Source: a virus
IMG/VR virus record: IMGVR_UViG_3300001450_000210
Coordinates: 1 to 22,671 of that record
DNA: 22,671 nucleotides
Strand: one strand, 5' to 3'
Part shown: in pieces, positions 1 to 8,404 of the stretch
Numbering within the stretch: the first letter of the stretch is position 1
Layout: each line of letters opens with the position of its first letter
Program-made: the position numbers and the translations under genes
The notes under the pieces: model-generated
The model's input: only the letters and a program-made list of their open reading frames with translations
What the model was told of the DNA's origin: nothing
Database searches by the model: none

Positions 1-66
1 GGCAAGGCACCTGAAGATATAAAAGAAAAAGTTTTTAAGGGATTCGCAGAAGGTAGATCTAAGTAA
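1..66 (+). CDS. C-terminal end of an upstream gene, possibly small terminase subunit (partial)
   Basis: The frame is open from the first base and stops at TAA 64-66, giving the last 21 residues of a protein cut by the window edge. The fragment is charged (Lys, Glu and Arg rich) with no recognisable motif. Its stop overlaps the next start in a TAATG arrangement, which suggests translational coupling to the large terminase. The gene directly before a large terminase is often the small terminase subunit, so that is the best guess. The assignment rests on position alone. Confidence 0.5.
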   Translation, partial: GKAPEDIKEKVFKGFAEGRSK

Positions 67-2282
67 TGTACGAGCAAAGTTTAGTTAAAACAATAGAGCC
101 TGTTAAAAAGACTACTATAAGTAGACTTAATAAAGGTAAAAAGTGGGATTACGGGTATAATAAAGAACATGATATTATCGTGCTGTCTCACAGCGGTCAA
201 ATAGGTGAAATTATAGAAATACAAAATTTAGTAATAGCTTTACCAAAAGCACCTAAAAACGTTTATAAGAATCCTAATGACAAGTGGGTTAAGTTTGATC
301 AACCAAAAGAGCTAGAGCGTTTAAAAAATATATTTGATTGGAAAGCGTATCCTGAGGATCAAAAAGATCAATGGTATGACTATATAGATGAAGAGTTCAA
401 AAGAAGAGAAGAAGGCTTTTGGTTTGTAAACAAAGGTAAACCAACTTGGATAACAGGTACTCACTACATGTACCTACAGTGGAGTAAGATTGATGTTGGA
501 GCGCCTGATTTTAGAGAGGCAAATAGATTATTTTATATATTCTGGGAAGCTTGCAAAGCAGACAAAAGATGTTACGGTATGTGTTATCTAAAGAACAGAA
601 GATCAGGGTTTTCTTTCATGTCATCTGCAGAAACAGTTAACTTAGCCACACTTGCAAGTGATAGTAGATATGGGATACTTTCCAAAACAGGTGCAGATGC
701 AAAAAAAATGTTTACTGATAAAGTTGTACCTATATCAATTAACTACCCTTTCTTTTTTAAACCCGTCCAAGATGGTATGGATCGGCCAAAATCAGAGTTA
801 GCATATAGAGTGCCGGCTAGCAAATTTACAAGAAGAAAAATCACAGCTAACGAAAAGTTAGAGGATATAGCTGGTTTAGATACAACTATTGATTGGAAGA
901 ATACGGGTGATAATAGTTATGACGGTGAAAAATTAGCATTATTAGTACACGATGAAAGTGGTAAGTGGGAAAGACCTGATAATATATTAAACAACTGGAG
1001 GGTTACAAAAACATGTCTAAGATTAGGTAGTAGAATAGTTGGTAAGTGTATGATGGGTTCAACGTCTAACGCTTTAGATAAAGGAGGCGATAACTTTAAA
1101 AAACTATACAATGCAAGTGATGTCACTCAACGAAATAGAAATGGTCAGACAAAGTCTGGTTTATACTCTTTGTTCATCCCAATGGAATGGAACTACGAAG
1201 GATTTATTGACGAGCACGGAGTTCCAGTTTTCACTACTCCTGATATCGATGTCCTCGATCCAGGTGGTGAATTAATAGACGTAGGTGTAATAGATAATTG
1301 GCAAAATGAAGTAGATGGTTTAAAAGGAGATTCAGACGCTTTAAATGAATTTTATCGTCAGTTTCCAAGAACAACAGAGCACGCATTTAGAGATGAAGCT
1401 AGAGGGAGTATTTTTAATCTTGTTAAAATATACGAACAGATAGATTACAATGAAGAAATGTCTAGAACATTAGGGATAACTCAAGGTAATTTTCAATGGG
1501 TAAGTGGAATAAAAGATACACAGGTAATATTTTATCCAGATCCAAAAGGTAGGTTTAAAGTTAGTTGGGTACCACCTGTAAACATTCAAAATAACGTTAT
1601 AATTAAAAACGGTATTAGATATCCGGGTAATGAGCACATGGGTAGTTTTGGCTGTGACTCCTACGATATATCAGGAACTGTTGATGGAGCTGGCTCAAAA
1701 GGAGCGTTACACGGCCTAACTAAGTTTAGCATGGAAGATGCTCCAGCTAATAGCTTTTTTTTAGAATACTTGTCTAGACCACCAACGGCCGAGATCTTCT
1801 TTGAGGACGTTCTAATGGCTTTAGTATTTTACGGGATGCCTATACTCGCGGAGAACAATAAACCTCGCCTCTTGTATTATCTGAGGCGTAGAGGATACAG
1901 AGGGTTTAGTATGAATAGACCTGATAAGATATGGAACAAGCTATCTGTAGCAGAAAAAGAAGTAGGAGGTATACCCAACTCTTCAGAAGATATAAAACAA
2001 GCCCACGCGGCAGCAATTGAAATGTACATTCAAGATCACGTTGGCTTAAATAGAGAAGGTAATATTGGAAATTTATATTTCAACGAGCTATTAAATGATT
2101 GGAGTAGATTTGATATAAACAAAAGAACAAAACACGATGCGTCTATAAGTTCTGGTTTAGCTATAATGGCAAACAATAGGCATTTATACGCGCCTAATCC
2201 AAGTGTAAATAAAGCACCGGTAAATATAAGTTTCGCAAAATATGACCAATCTAACAATATGAGTAAAATAATTAAAAATTAA
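66..2282 (+). CDS. terL: Terminase large subunit (packaging ATPase and nuclease)
   Basis: This is the motor that pumps DNA into the prohead through the portal and cuts the concatemer. The 738 residues fit a two-domain terminase. In the ATPase half, a deviant P-loop lies at about residues 176-183 (KNRRSGFS), and a Walker B strand at 290-297 (LALLVHDE) carries D296 and the probable catalytic E297. In the C-terminal RNase H-like nuclease half, acidic candidates are D531 and D534 (GCDSYD), E580/D581 (FFEDVL) and D691 (HDASISSG). The ATG at 66 overlaps the upstream stop, and the N-terminal sequence (around residues 20-30, NKGKKWDYGYN) matches what I recall of marine viral terminases, so this start is preferred. 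The portal gene follows after 2 nt, the usual order. The missing classical GKS/T in the P-loop is noted separately. Confidence 0.93.
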   Translation: MYEQSLVKTIEPVKKTTISRLNKGKKWDYGYNKEHDIIVLSHSGQIGEIIEIQNLVIALPKAPKNVYKNPNDKWVKFDQPKELERLKNIFDWKAYPEDQKDQWYDYIDEEFKRREEGFWFVNKGKPTWITGTHYMYLQWSKIDVGAPDFREANRLFYIFWEACKADKRCYGMCYLKNRRSGFSFMSSAETVNLATLASDSRYGILSKTGADAKKMFTDKVVPISINYPFFFKPVQDGMDRPKSELAYRVPASKFTRRKITANEKLEDIAGLDTTIDWKNTGDNSYDGEKLALLVHDESGKWERPDNILNNWRVTKTCLRLGSRIVGKCMMGSTSNALDKGGDNFKKLYNASDVTQRNRNGQTKSGLYSLFIPMEWNYEGFIDEHGVPVFTTPDIDVLDPGGELIDVGVIDNWQNEVDGLKGDSDALNEFYRQFPRTTEHAFRDEARGSIFNLVKIYEQIDYNEEMSRTLGITQGNFQWVSGIKDTQVIFYPDPKGRFKVSWVPPVNIQNNVIIKNGIRYPGNEHMGSFGCDSYDISGTVDGAGSKGALHGLTKFSMEDAPANSFFLEYLSRPPTAEIFFEDVLMALVFYGMPILAENNKPRLLYYLRRRGYRGFSMNRPDKIWNKLSVAEKEVGGIPNSSEDIKQAHAAAIEMYIQDHVGLNREGNIGNLYFNELLNDWSRFDINKRTKHDASISSGLAIMANNRHLYAPNPSVNKAPVNISFAKYDQSNNMSKIIKN

Positions 2283-2284
2283 AG

Positions 2285-4693
2285 ATGGCGGAATCAGTTA
2301 TAAATACAAATTTTCCAAGCCAAGTTGTTAGCGATTTAGAGAAAATGAGCTTTGACTATGGCGAAAAAGTTGCAAAAGCCATTCAACACGAATGGTACGG
2401 TAAAACTTATGGGACAAACAATAGGTACAACCACAATGGTTCTAAATTTCATAATTTAAGATTATACGCTCGAGGTGAGCAGTCTGTACAAAAATATAAG
2501 GATGAGTTATCTATAAACGGTGATTTGTCCTATCTTAATTTAGATTGGACACCTGTTCCAATAATTTCTAAATTTGTAGATATAGTTGTTAATGGTATAG
2601 CTGAAAGATTATATGATATAAAAGCTTATTCACAAGATCCTTTCGGTGTTGTTAAAAGAACTGAATACATGCAGCAAATTCAGAAAGATATGAAAATGGC
2701 GGAGTTTGACAAGTTTGTTAAAGAAAAGTTTTTCTTAAACACTAAAGAAAGTCAAATGAAGGAATTACCAGCTACCGAAGAAGAACTATCTTTACATATG
2801 CAGTTAACTTATAAGCAAGCTATAGAGTTGGCAGAAGAGCAAGCGATAAACATGCTAATGAAAGGCAATCAGTATGATTTGATAAAAAGAAGATTTTATC
2901 AAGATCTAGTTGTATGTGGTATTGGTTGTGTTAAAACAACATTTAACACCTCTGAAGGAGTTACTGTTGACTATGTTGATCCAGCTAACTTAGTTTATTC
3001 CTACACAGATTCACCATTTTTTGACGATATATACTATGTTGGAGAGGTTAAAACAATACCTGTAAACGAGCTTAAAAAACAGTTTCCTTATATATCACAA
3101 GAGGATTTGGAAGAAATAGTATCTTCTAGAGGTAGTACTAAATACAGTGGTTATAATGGTACTAATGTTTCCATAGATGCTGATAATAATAAGGTTGACG
3201 TATTATATTTCAATTATAAAACTTATATGAATGAGGTTTATAAAATGAAAAAAACCGGCACTGGTGGTCAAAAAATTATTAAGAAAGATGACAGCTTTAA
3301 TCCTGGTAAAGCTAATGACAAATATGAAAAAGTATCAAAATCGTTAGAAGTTCTTTATGAAGGTGCTTATGTATTAGGGGCAAACAAACTTATAAAGTGG
3401 GAAAAATCTTCTAACATGATGCGTCCTAAAAGTGATTACACTAAAGTAAAAATGAATTACGCTATTGTAGCTCCTAGAATGTACGAGGGTAGAATAGACT
3501 CATTAGTAAACCGTGTTACTGGTTTTGCTGATATGATACAATTAACTCATTTAAAAATACAGCAAGTTTTATCAAGAGTAACTCCAGATGGTATATTTTT
3601 AGACGTAGATGGTTTAGCTGAGGTTGATCTAGGTAATGGTACTAACTATAACCCACAAGAAGCTTTAAATATGTTCTTCCAAACTGGTAGTATTGTTGGT
3701 AGATCTATGACTGGAGATGGCGATGGCAATCCTGGTAAAATTCCTATTCAAGAAATACAAAATGGCAATGGTGGTCAAAAAATGCAGAGTTTAATAACTA
3801 CGTATAACTACTACATGCAAATGATAAGAGATGTAACTGGTTTGAATGAAGCTAGCGATGGCTCTACTCCAGCGGAAAGATCTTTAGTAGGTGTTCAAAA
3901 AATGGCCGCAGCGAATTCTAATACGGCAACAAGGCATATATTGCAGTCTGGAATGTACTTAACTACAGAAGTTGCAGAGCAGTTATCTTTAAGAATATCT
4001 GATATTATAGAATACTCACCTACCAAAAATGCTTTTATAGAATCTATTGGCGCTCACAATGTAGCTACTTTAGACGAAATGTCCGACTTACATCTATATG
4101 ATTTTGGAATATTTTTAGAGTTAGAACCTGACGAGGAAGAAAAACAAATGCTAGAGCAAAACGTTGCTACGGCTTTAAGCCAAGGTAGCATTGAACTAGA
4201 AGACGCTATTGACTTAAGATCTATTAAAAACGTAAAACTAGCTAATCAAGTTTTAAAAATAAGAAGAAAACAAAAGGGAGACAAAGATCAACAAAGAACC
4301 TTGGAGCAAACTAAAGCTCAAGGAGAAGCACAAGCTAAAGCATCAGAAGCGGCTTCTGCGGCAGAAATAAAGAAAAATTCTTCTATAATGGAAACACAAA
4401 AACAATTAGAAGAATTAAAAACAAACGGTAAATCTAAAATATTACAGCAAGAGGCAGATATAAAAGAAAAGCTAATGCAATTAGAGTTTCAATATAACAT
4501 GCAATTAAAGCAATTAGAGGCAAAAACAAAATCAGAAAATCAAATTTTAGCTGAAAACCGTAAAGACGACAGAACAAAAATACAAGCATCTCAACAAAGC
4601 GAGTTAATTGATCAGAGAACTAACTCAAAACCACCTAAAAACTTTGAGTCTACAAGTAATAATACATTAGGTGGGCTTGACATGGGTATGTAA
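2285..4693 (+). CDS. Portal protein
   Basis: This is the dodecameric ring at one capsid vertex through which DNA enters and leaves. It sits 2 nt after the large terminase gene and upstream of scaffold and capsid genes. The 802-residue length matches large podovirus-type portals. The segment at residues 518-535 (TGLNEASDGSTPAERS) followed by an Ala/Asn-rich helix (KMAAANSNTATRH) is a conserved block I recall in marine phage portals. From about residue 610 to 780 the chain is dominated by Gln, Lys, Glu and Ala, with long predicted helices and no aromatic core. This is like the C-terminal helical barrel or coiled coil of P22-like portals that projects into the capsid. The start at 2285 lies directly after the terminase stop. 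Function is strongly supported by context; the fold was not tested. Confidence 0.9.
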   Translation: MAESVINTNFPSQVVSDLEKMSFDYGEKVAKAIQHEWYGKTYGTNNRYNHNGSKFHNLRLYARGEQSVQKYKDELSINGDLSYLNLDWTPVPIISKFVDIVVNGIAERLYDIKAYSQDPFGVVKRTEYMQQIQKDMKMAEFDKFVKEKFFLNTKESQMKELPATEEELSLHMQLTYKQAIELAEEQAINMLMKGNQYDLIKRRFYQDLVVCGIGCVKTTFNTSEGVTVDYVDPANLVYSYTDSPFFDDIYYVGEVKTIPVNELKKQFPYISQEDLEEIVSSRGSTKYSGYNGTNVSIDADNNKVDVLYFNYKTYMNEVYKMKKTGTGGQKIIKKDDSFNPGKANDKYEKVSKSLEVLYEGAYVLGANKLIKWEKSSNMMRPKSDYTKVKMNYAIVAPRMYEGRIDSLVNRVTGFADMIQLTHLKIQQVLSRVTPDGIFLDVDGLAEVDLGNGTNYNPQEALNMFFQTGSIVGRSMTGDGDGNPGKIPIQEIQNGNGGQKMQSLITTYNYYMQMIRDVTGLNEASDGSTPAERSLVGVQKMAAANSNTATRHILQSGMYLTTEVAEQLSLRISDIIEYSPTKNAFIESIGAHNVATLDEMSDLHLYDFGIFLELEPDEEEKQMLEQNVATALSQGSIELEDAIDLRSIKNVKLANQVLKIRRKQKGDKDQQRTLEQTKAQGEAQAKASEAASAAEIKKNSSIMETQKQLEELKTNGKSKILQQEADIKEKLMQLEFQYNMQLKQLEAKTKSENQILAENRKDDRTKIQASQQSELIDQRTNSKPPKNFESTSNNTLGGLDMGM

Positions 4694-4720
4694 ATTTATT
4701 AACTATTATTATATTATATT
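4694..4720 (+). promoter_or_regulatory. A/T-only translation leader of the scaffold-like gene
   Basis: The 27-nt gap between portal and scaffold-like genes is A/T apart from one C (4705), and has no purine-rich Shine-Dalgarno sequence. Its last bases (ATTATATT) and the following ATGGCAAA are the same as those before the gene at 7502. In Bacteroidota, A/T-rich unstructured leaders typically replace Shine-Dalgarno pairing, so this is probably a ribosome entry region. No promoter can be assigned in it. Confidence 0.4.
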
Positions 4721-5902
4721 ATGGCAAAAAAGAAAAAAGAAGAACCAATCGTAGATAACGATACTGGCTCGTTAAAAGTAAAAGAAAAAGTTGAAAAACA
4801 ACCAGATAGTAAGGAAACAAAAAGCGATGTTACTGAAGTTAAAGAAAAAATGGTTAAACCAGCAGAGGTTTATGAAGAAACGATAACTAAAGTAAACATT
4901 GACGAACCTAAAAAAGAAACTGAAGAGATTGAAGAGGTTTCTGAAAAAGTTTCCGAAGAAGTTGTTGAAACTGAAATATCTTTACAAGACATTAGTAACG
5001 AAGAAAAGGCTGAAGAAATAGCAAGTGTAGCTAGTAAAGCTATAAAAGAATCAATGCAAGAAAATATTGATTTACCAGAAAACATACAAAAGTTAGTTGA
5101 TTTTATGGAAGAAACTGGCGGTGATTTAAACGATTACGTAAGTTTAAACAAGGATTATTCTGAAATGGATAATCAAGATATACTACAAGAGTATTACAAA
5201 CAAACAAAACCTCATTTAAACAACGAAGAGATTAACTTCCTCATGGAAGATCAATTCTCTTTTGACGAAGAAGAAGATGAAGACAAAGATATTAAAAGAA
5301 AAAAACTAGCGTTAAAAGAGCAAGTTGCCAACGCTAAAAGCCACTTAGACGGGCAAAAGTCTAAATACTATGAGGACATTAAAGCCGGAAGCAAGTTGAC
5401 TAACGATCAGCAAGAAGCTTTAGAGTTCTACGATAAGTACTCGAAAGAGGCAGAGCAAACAAAACAATACGAGGAAAAAGCTAAAAGTACTTTCTTAAAT
5501 AAAACCAATAGGTTTTTTGGAGATCAATTCAAAGGTTTTGATTATGAGATCGGAGAAAAGAAATTTAGACTTAACGTAAGTGATGTTAATAAAGTAAAAG
5601 AAAACCAAAGTGACATAAATAACTTTATAGGAAAGTTTCTTGATAAAGATAGACAAATGTCAGATGAGGCTGGTTATCACAGGGCTTTATTTACCGCAAT
5701 GAATCCAGATACTATTGCTAATCATTTTTATGAACAAGGAAAGTCAGATGCGTTAAAAGAAAGCGTCAGTAATTCTAAAAACATAAACATGGACCCAAGA
5801 CAAGAGCTAAACAATAGCTTTAGTTCTAGTGGTACAAAAGTAAAAGTGCTTGGTGACACCACTGCTGATTTCAAATTTAAAATTAAAAACAAAAACAAAT
5901 AA
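4721..5902 (+). CDS. Putative capsid scaffolding/assembly protein
   Basis: This gene lies between portal and major capsid protein, the usual place for a scaffold or assembly protease. The 393-residue product opens with a Lys-rich start (MAKKKKEEP). A very Glu/Lys-rich low-complexity part follows to about residue 115, then helical charged segments with an acidic run near residues 180-190 (DEEEDEDKD). Cysteine is absent and Trp appears to be absent. A more ordered C-terminal part follows, with basic stretches near the end. Such charged, helical, core-poor composition is typical of scaffolding proteins that are lost or cleaved during maturation. I see no Ser-His-Asp or other protease motif. Alternative: an unrelated capsid-associated helical protein. 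The function is inferred from position and composition; I do not recognise the family. Confidence 0.6.
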   Translation: MAKKKKEEPIVDNDTGSLKVKEKVEKQPDSKETKSDVTEVKEKMVKPAEVYEETITKVNIDEPKKETEEIEEVSEKVSEEVVETEISLQDISNEEKAEEIASVASKAIKESMQENIDLPENIQKLVDFMEETGGDLNDYVSLNKDYSEMDNQDILQEYYKQTKPHLNNEEINFLMEDQFSFDEEEDEDKDIKRKKLALKEQVANAKSHLDGQKSKYYEDIKAGSKLTNDQQEALEFYDKYSKEAEQTKQYEEKAKSTFLNKTNRFFGDQFKGFDYEIGEKKFRLNVSDVNKVKENQSDINNFIGKFLDKDRQMSDEAGYHRALFTAMNPDTIANHFYEQGKSDALKESVSNSKNINMDPRQELNNSFSSSGTKVKVLGDTTADFKFKIKNKNK

Positions 5903-5922
5903 AAATTTAAAAATTTAAAATT
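5903..5922 (+). promoter_or_regulatory. A/T-only leader of the major capsid gene
   Basis: The 20 nt between the scaffold-like stop and the capsid ATG are pure A and T, with the unit AAATTTAA repeated. No Shine-Dalgarno sequence is present although this should be the most highly translated gene of the block. This fits initiation on an unstructured A/U-rich leader, as known in Bacteroidota. Confidence 0.4.
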
Positions 5923-7428
5923 ATGGCAATATCAAATCCTGGTGGTTTGTTAAATAGCGTGCCTGCTCCTTTTAAGCAAACGCTAGCAACAAACTACTTA
6001 GACCTCAACGGCGCAGCTGGGTGGGGACAACAATATGTACCAGATCTAATGGAAAAAGAAGCTGAGGTTTTCGGACCAAGAACAATATCAGGTTTCTTAC
6101 AACAAGTTGGAGCTGAAGAATCTATGACGGCTGATCAAGTTATTTGGTCAGAACAAGGTAGATTACACTTATCTTATAAGGCAACTGTAGCGACTGGTGG
6201 TGGAACAGTTATTGGTGCTGGTGGTGGTGCTTCTTCGAGAATCACGCTTACAAGTGATATCGACGGTAGAGCGTTAAACGCTGCTGGACACTCTATTAGA
6301 GTTAATGATACAGTTATTGTATCTGACTCTATTAATGGAGTTGTAAAATGTTTAGTTGGTGCTGTTACAGCAACTCAAATCGATGTTGTACCTTACGCTA
6401 ATGGCGCGCTTGTATTAGCAAATGGACCTGGAACTGGACTATCAACTGTATTAGTTTTTGGTTCTGAATTCGGTAAAGCGGATAGTTACAGATCAAGTAC
6501 TGGTACTGAAGTTAGTAGTAGAGGTGCTAATGAGCCAGACTTCCATACGTTCTCAAACAAACCAATCATCATGAAAGACTACTACGAAGTATCTGGATCT
6601 GATGTTTCTAAAATTGGTTGGGTTGAAGTTACGTCTGAAGAAGGTGCTTCTGGATACATGTGGTACTTAAAAGCTGAGTCTGATACTAGAGCTCGTTTTA
6701 ATGATTACATTGAAATGGCTATGCTTGAAGCAGAGAAAAATGACGCTACTTCTGATTTAGATGGTTCTGCTTGGTTAAATGGAACGGCTGCTACTGATAC
6801 TGTTGGTACTGAAGGTTTATTCGCTGCTATTGAAAGCAGAGGTAATATTACTTCTGGAATTACTGGTTTTAGTGCTCTTATTGATTTAGCTGAATTTGAT
6901 TCTATCTTAGCTGAGTTTGATTCTCAAGGTGCTATTGAAGAAAACATGCTGTTTGTAAACAGATCTGTTTCTTTAGCAATGGATGACATGCTTGCTGCAA
7001 TGAATTCTTACGGTGCTGGCGGTACATCTTACGGTGTATTTAACAACTCTGAAGATATGGCATTAAACTTAGGTTTTTCTGGTTTCCGAAGAGGTTCTTA
7101 TGACTTCTACAAGTCTGATTTCAGATACTTAAACGACAAGGCTACAAGAGGTGGTATTAATGCTACTGCTGGAAATAACGCTATTAGAGGTATAATGGTG
7201 CCAGCTGGAACTTCAACTGTATATGACCAAATGTTAGGGAAAAATCTTAAACGTCCGTTTTTACACGTTCGTTACAGAGCTTCTCAAACTGATGACAGAC
7301 GAATGAAAACTTGGACAACTGGTTCTGTTGGAGCTGCTACGTCTGCTTTAGATGCAATGCAAATCCACATGTTAACTGAAAGATGTTTAATTACACAAGG
7401 TGCTAACAATTTCATGTTATTGAAATAA
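5923..7428 (+). CDS. Major capsid protein (HK97-type fold likely)
   Basis: The 501-residue product resembles major capsid proteins I recall from marine Bacteroidota viruses. The N-terminus (MAISNPGGLLNSVPAPF), the early block at about residues 45-85 (EKEAEVFGPRTISGFLQQVG, then WSEQGRLHLSYKA) and the C-terminal block (RYRASQTDDRRMKTWTTGS, then TERCLI) are the recognisable parts. Residues 92-183 form a Gly, Ser and Val-rich beta stretch that looks like an inserted surface domain between two conserved blocks. Position agrees: it follows portal and scaffold-like genes and is followed by a strong hairpin terminator, as expected for a highly expressed gene. Codons are more uniform (GGT, GCT, TCT, GTT) than in neighbouring genes, also pointing to high expression. 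HK97 fold is inferred from the tailed-phage context. Confidence 0.88.
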   Translation: MAISNPGGLLNSVPAPFKQTLATNYLDLNGAAGWGQQYVPDLMEKEAEVFGPRTISGFLQQVGAEESMTADQVIWSEQGRLHLSYKATVATGGGTVIGAGGGASSRITLTSDIDGRALNAAGHSIRVNDTVIVSDSINGVVKCLVGAVTATQIDVVPYANGALVLANGPGTGLSTVLVFGSEFGKADSYRSSTGTEVSSRGANEPDFHTFSNKPIIMKDYYEVSGSDVSKIGWVEVTSEEGASGYMWYLKAESDTRARFNDYIEMAMLEAEKNDATSDLDGSAWLNGTAATDTVGTEGLFAAIESRGNITSGITGFSALIDLAEFDSILAEFDSQGAIEENMLFVNRSVSLAMDDMLAAMNSYGAGGTSYGVFNNSEDMALNLGFSGFRRGSYDFYKSDFRYLNDKATRGGINATAGNNAIRGIMVPAGTSTVYDQMLGKNLKRPFLHVRYRASQTDDRRMKTWTTGSVGAATSALDAMQIHMLTERCLITQGANNFMLLK

Positions 7429-7441
7429 GCACAATTATTTT

Positions 7442-7480
7442 AAAGAGTCGGGGCTTCGGCCTCGACCCTTTATTTTTATT
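7442..7480 (+). terminator. Strong UUCG hairpin with U-rich tail after the capsid gene
   Basis: The arms are 7442-7454 (AAAGAGTCGGGGC) and 7459-7471 (GCCTCGACCCTTT), closing a TTCG tetraloop at 7455-7458. Thirteen positions pair with one A-C mismatch and one G-U wobble, and the loop is the very stable C(UUCG)G type. A U-rich run (ATTTTTATT) follows, giving a standard intrinsic terminator. It begins 13 nt after the capsid stop and only 30 nt remain between the stem and the next ATG, so partial read-through is expected. In an otherwise AT-rich region this GC block stands out. Confidence 0.88.
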
Positions 7481-7501
7481 AATTTTATTATATATTATAT
7501 T
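7481..7501 (+). promoter_or_regulatory. A/T-only leader before the gene at 7502
   Basis: After the terminator U-tract, an all-A/T segment runs to the ATG and ends in the same bases (ATTATATT, then ATGGCAAA) as the leader before 4721. No Shine-Dalgarno sequence and no room for a full promoter between hairpin and start codon. It is best read as a translation leader. Confidence 0.35.
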
Positions 7502-8353
7502 ATGGCAAAGAAAAAAGAAAAAGTGCTTACACAGGCGGACCCTGGAGATGAGCACATGGAACAAGTGGTAGTTGAAACTCCACCGGTTGTAGAACAACCA
7601 AAAACAACAGAAAGATTAAAACCTAAAAACGAGTGGGAAATTAAAGATAGAATGTACTATTTAAAAGGAAATAAAAAACCTTTATCTAGATCTGTTAAAG
7701 CCACTGGTATTTATTGGTTTGATGAAAAAGTAGGTTACGAAAGAGAGCTTAAGTATTGTCAAAACCAAAAAACGCCTTTTGTAGATGAAATGAAAGGTGA
7801 TCAAAGATTAGAGCATATTATATTTAGATCTGGATCTTTGTTTGTTCCAAAAGAACAAACTGTTTTACAAAAATTATTATCTTTATATCACCCAGATAGA
7901 AACATTTTGTATAAAGAATACCAACCAGCGATGTTAGCGGCTGAAGAAATAGACGTGTTACATATACAGGTTGATGCGCTTATTGCTGCTAAAAGTTTAG
8001 ATATAGATACAGCTGAAGCTATAATGAGAGTAGAAAAAGGCTCTGAAGTGTCTGGATTAAGCACTAAAGAACTTAGAAGAGATTTGTTAGTTTTTGCTAG
8101 AAAAAACCCTAAGTTATTTTTAGAATTAGCTGACGATGAAAATGTAATACTAAGAAACTTCGGTATAAAAGCTGTGGAATCTGGTATACTAAGACTATCA
8201 ACTGATCAAAGAAACTTTTTATGGGGTTCTAATGGAAGAAAAATAATGACTATTCCGTTTGATGAACATCCTTATACCGCTTTAGCGCATTGGTTTAAAA
8301 CTGATGAAGGTATGGAGATTTACTCTAATATAGAAAAAAGAATGAATGAATAA
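7502..8353 (+). CDS. Conserved virion-block protein of unknown function
   Basis: A 283-residue protein encoded directly downstream of the capsid gene. The N-terminal 50 residues are Lys, Glu, Val and Pro-rich and probably disordered. The ordered part starts near residue 47 (WEIKDRMYYLKGNKKPLSR) and contains an aromatic patch (GIYWFDEKVGYERELKY). It continues with RSGSLFVPKEQ, LLSLYHP, a helical region around residues 140-225 (LRRDLLVFARKNPKLFLELA), and a C-terminal block (WGSNGRKIMTIPFDEHPY, then HWFKTDEG). I recall this architecture beside capsid genes of marine Bacteroidota viruses, always without a known role. It could be a minor capsid or head-completion protein. There is no signal peptide, membrane segment or enzyme motif. 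It is flanked by two intrinsic terminators, so its dose may be set separately from its neighbours. Confidence 0.75.
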   Translation: MAKKKEKVLTQADPGDEHMEQVVVETPPVVEQPKTTERLKPKNEWEIKDRMYYLKGNKKPLSRSVKATGIYWFDEKVGYERELKYCQNQKTPFVDEMKGDQRLEHIIFRSGSLFVPKEQTVLQKLLSLYHPDRNILYKEYQPAMLAAEEIDVLHIQVDALIAAKSLDIDTAEAIMRVEKGSEVSGLSTKELRRDLLVFARKNPKLFLELADDENVILRNFGIKAVESGILRLSTDQRNFLWGSNGRKIMTIPFDEHPYTALAHWFKTDEGMEIYSNIEKRMNE

Positions 8354-8362
8354 CAAAATAAT

Positions 8363-8391
8363 ATGGTTGCCCTTCGGGGCGACCATTTATT
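8363..8391 (+). terminator. Second UUCG hairpin, after the gene at 7502
   Basis: The arms are 8363-8372 (ATGGTTGCCC) and 8377-8386 (GGGCGACCAT) around a TTCG tetraloop at 8373-8376. All ten positions pair, with one G-U wobble. The following TTATT is only a weak U-tract, so termination may be partial. The hairpin begins 9 nt after the upstream stop, and 18 nt separate it from the ATG at 8405. An in-frame ATG lies inside the left arm (8363), where it would be sequestered. Confidence 0.8.
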
Positions 8392-8404
8392 AAAATTTAA
8401 TTTT

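Noticed and set aside
917-1126. Minus-strand frame inside the large terminase gene
   Set aside because: It is opposite the Walker B region of a well-supported gene and shows no coding pattern of its own.
7412-7597. Minus-strand open frame across the capsid terminator
   Set aside because: It crosses the terminator hairpin and two gene ends and has no leader; it exists only because the region is A/T-rich.
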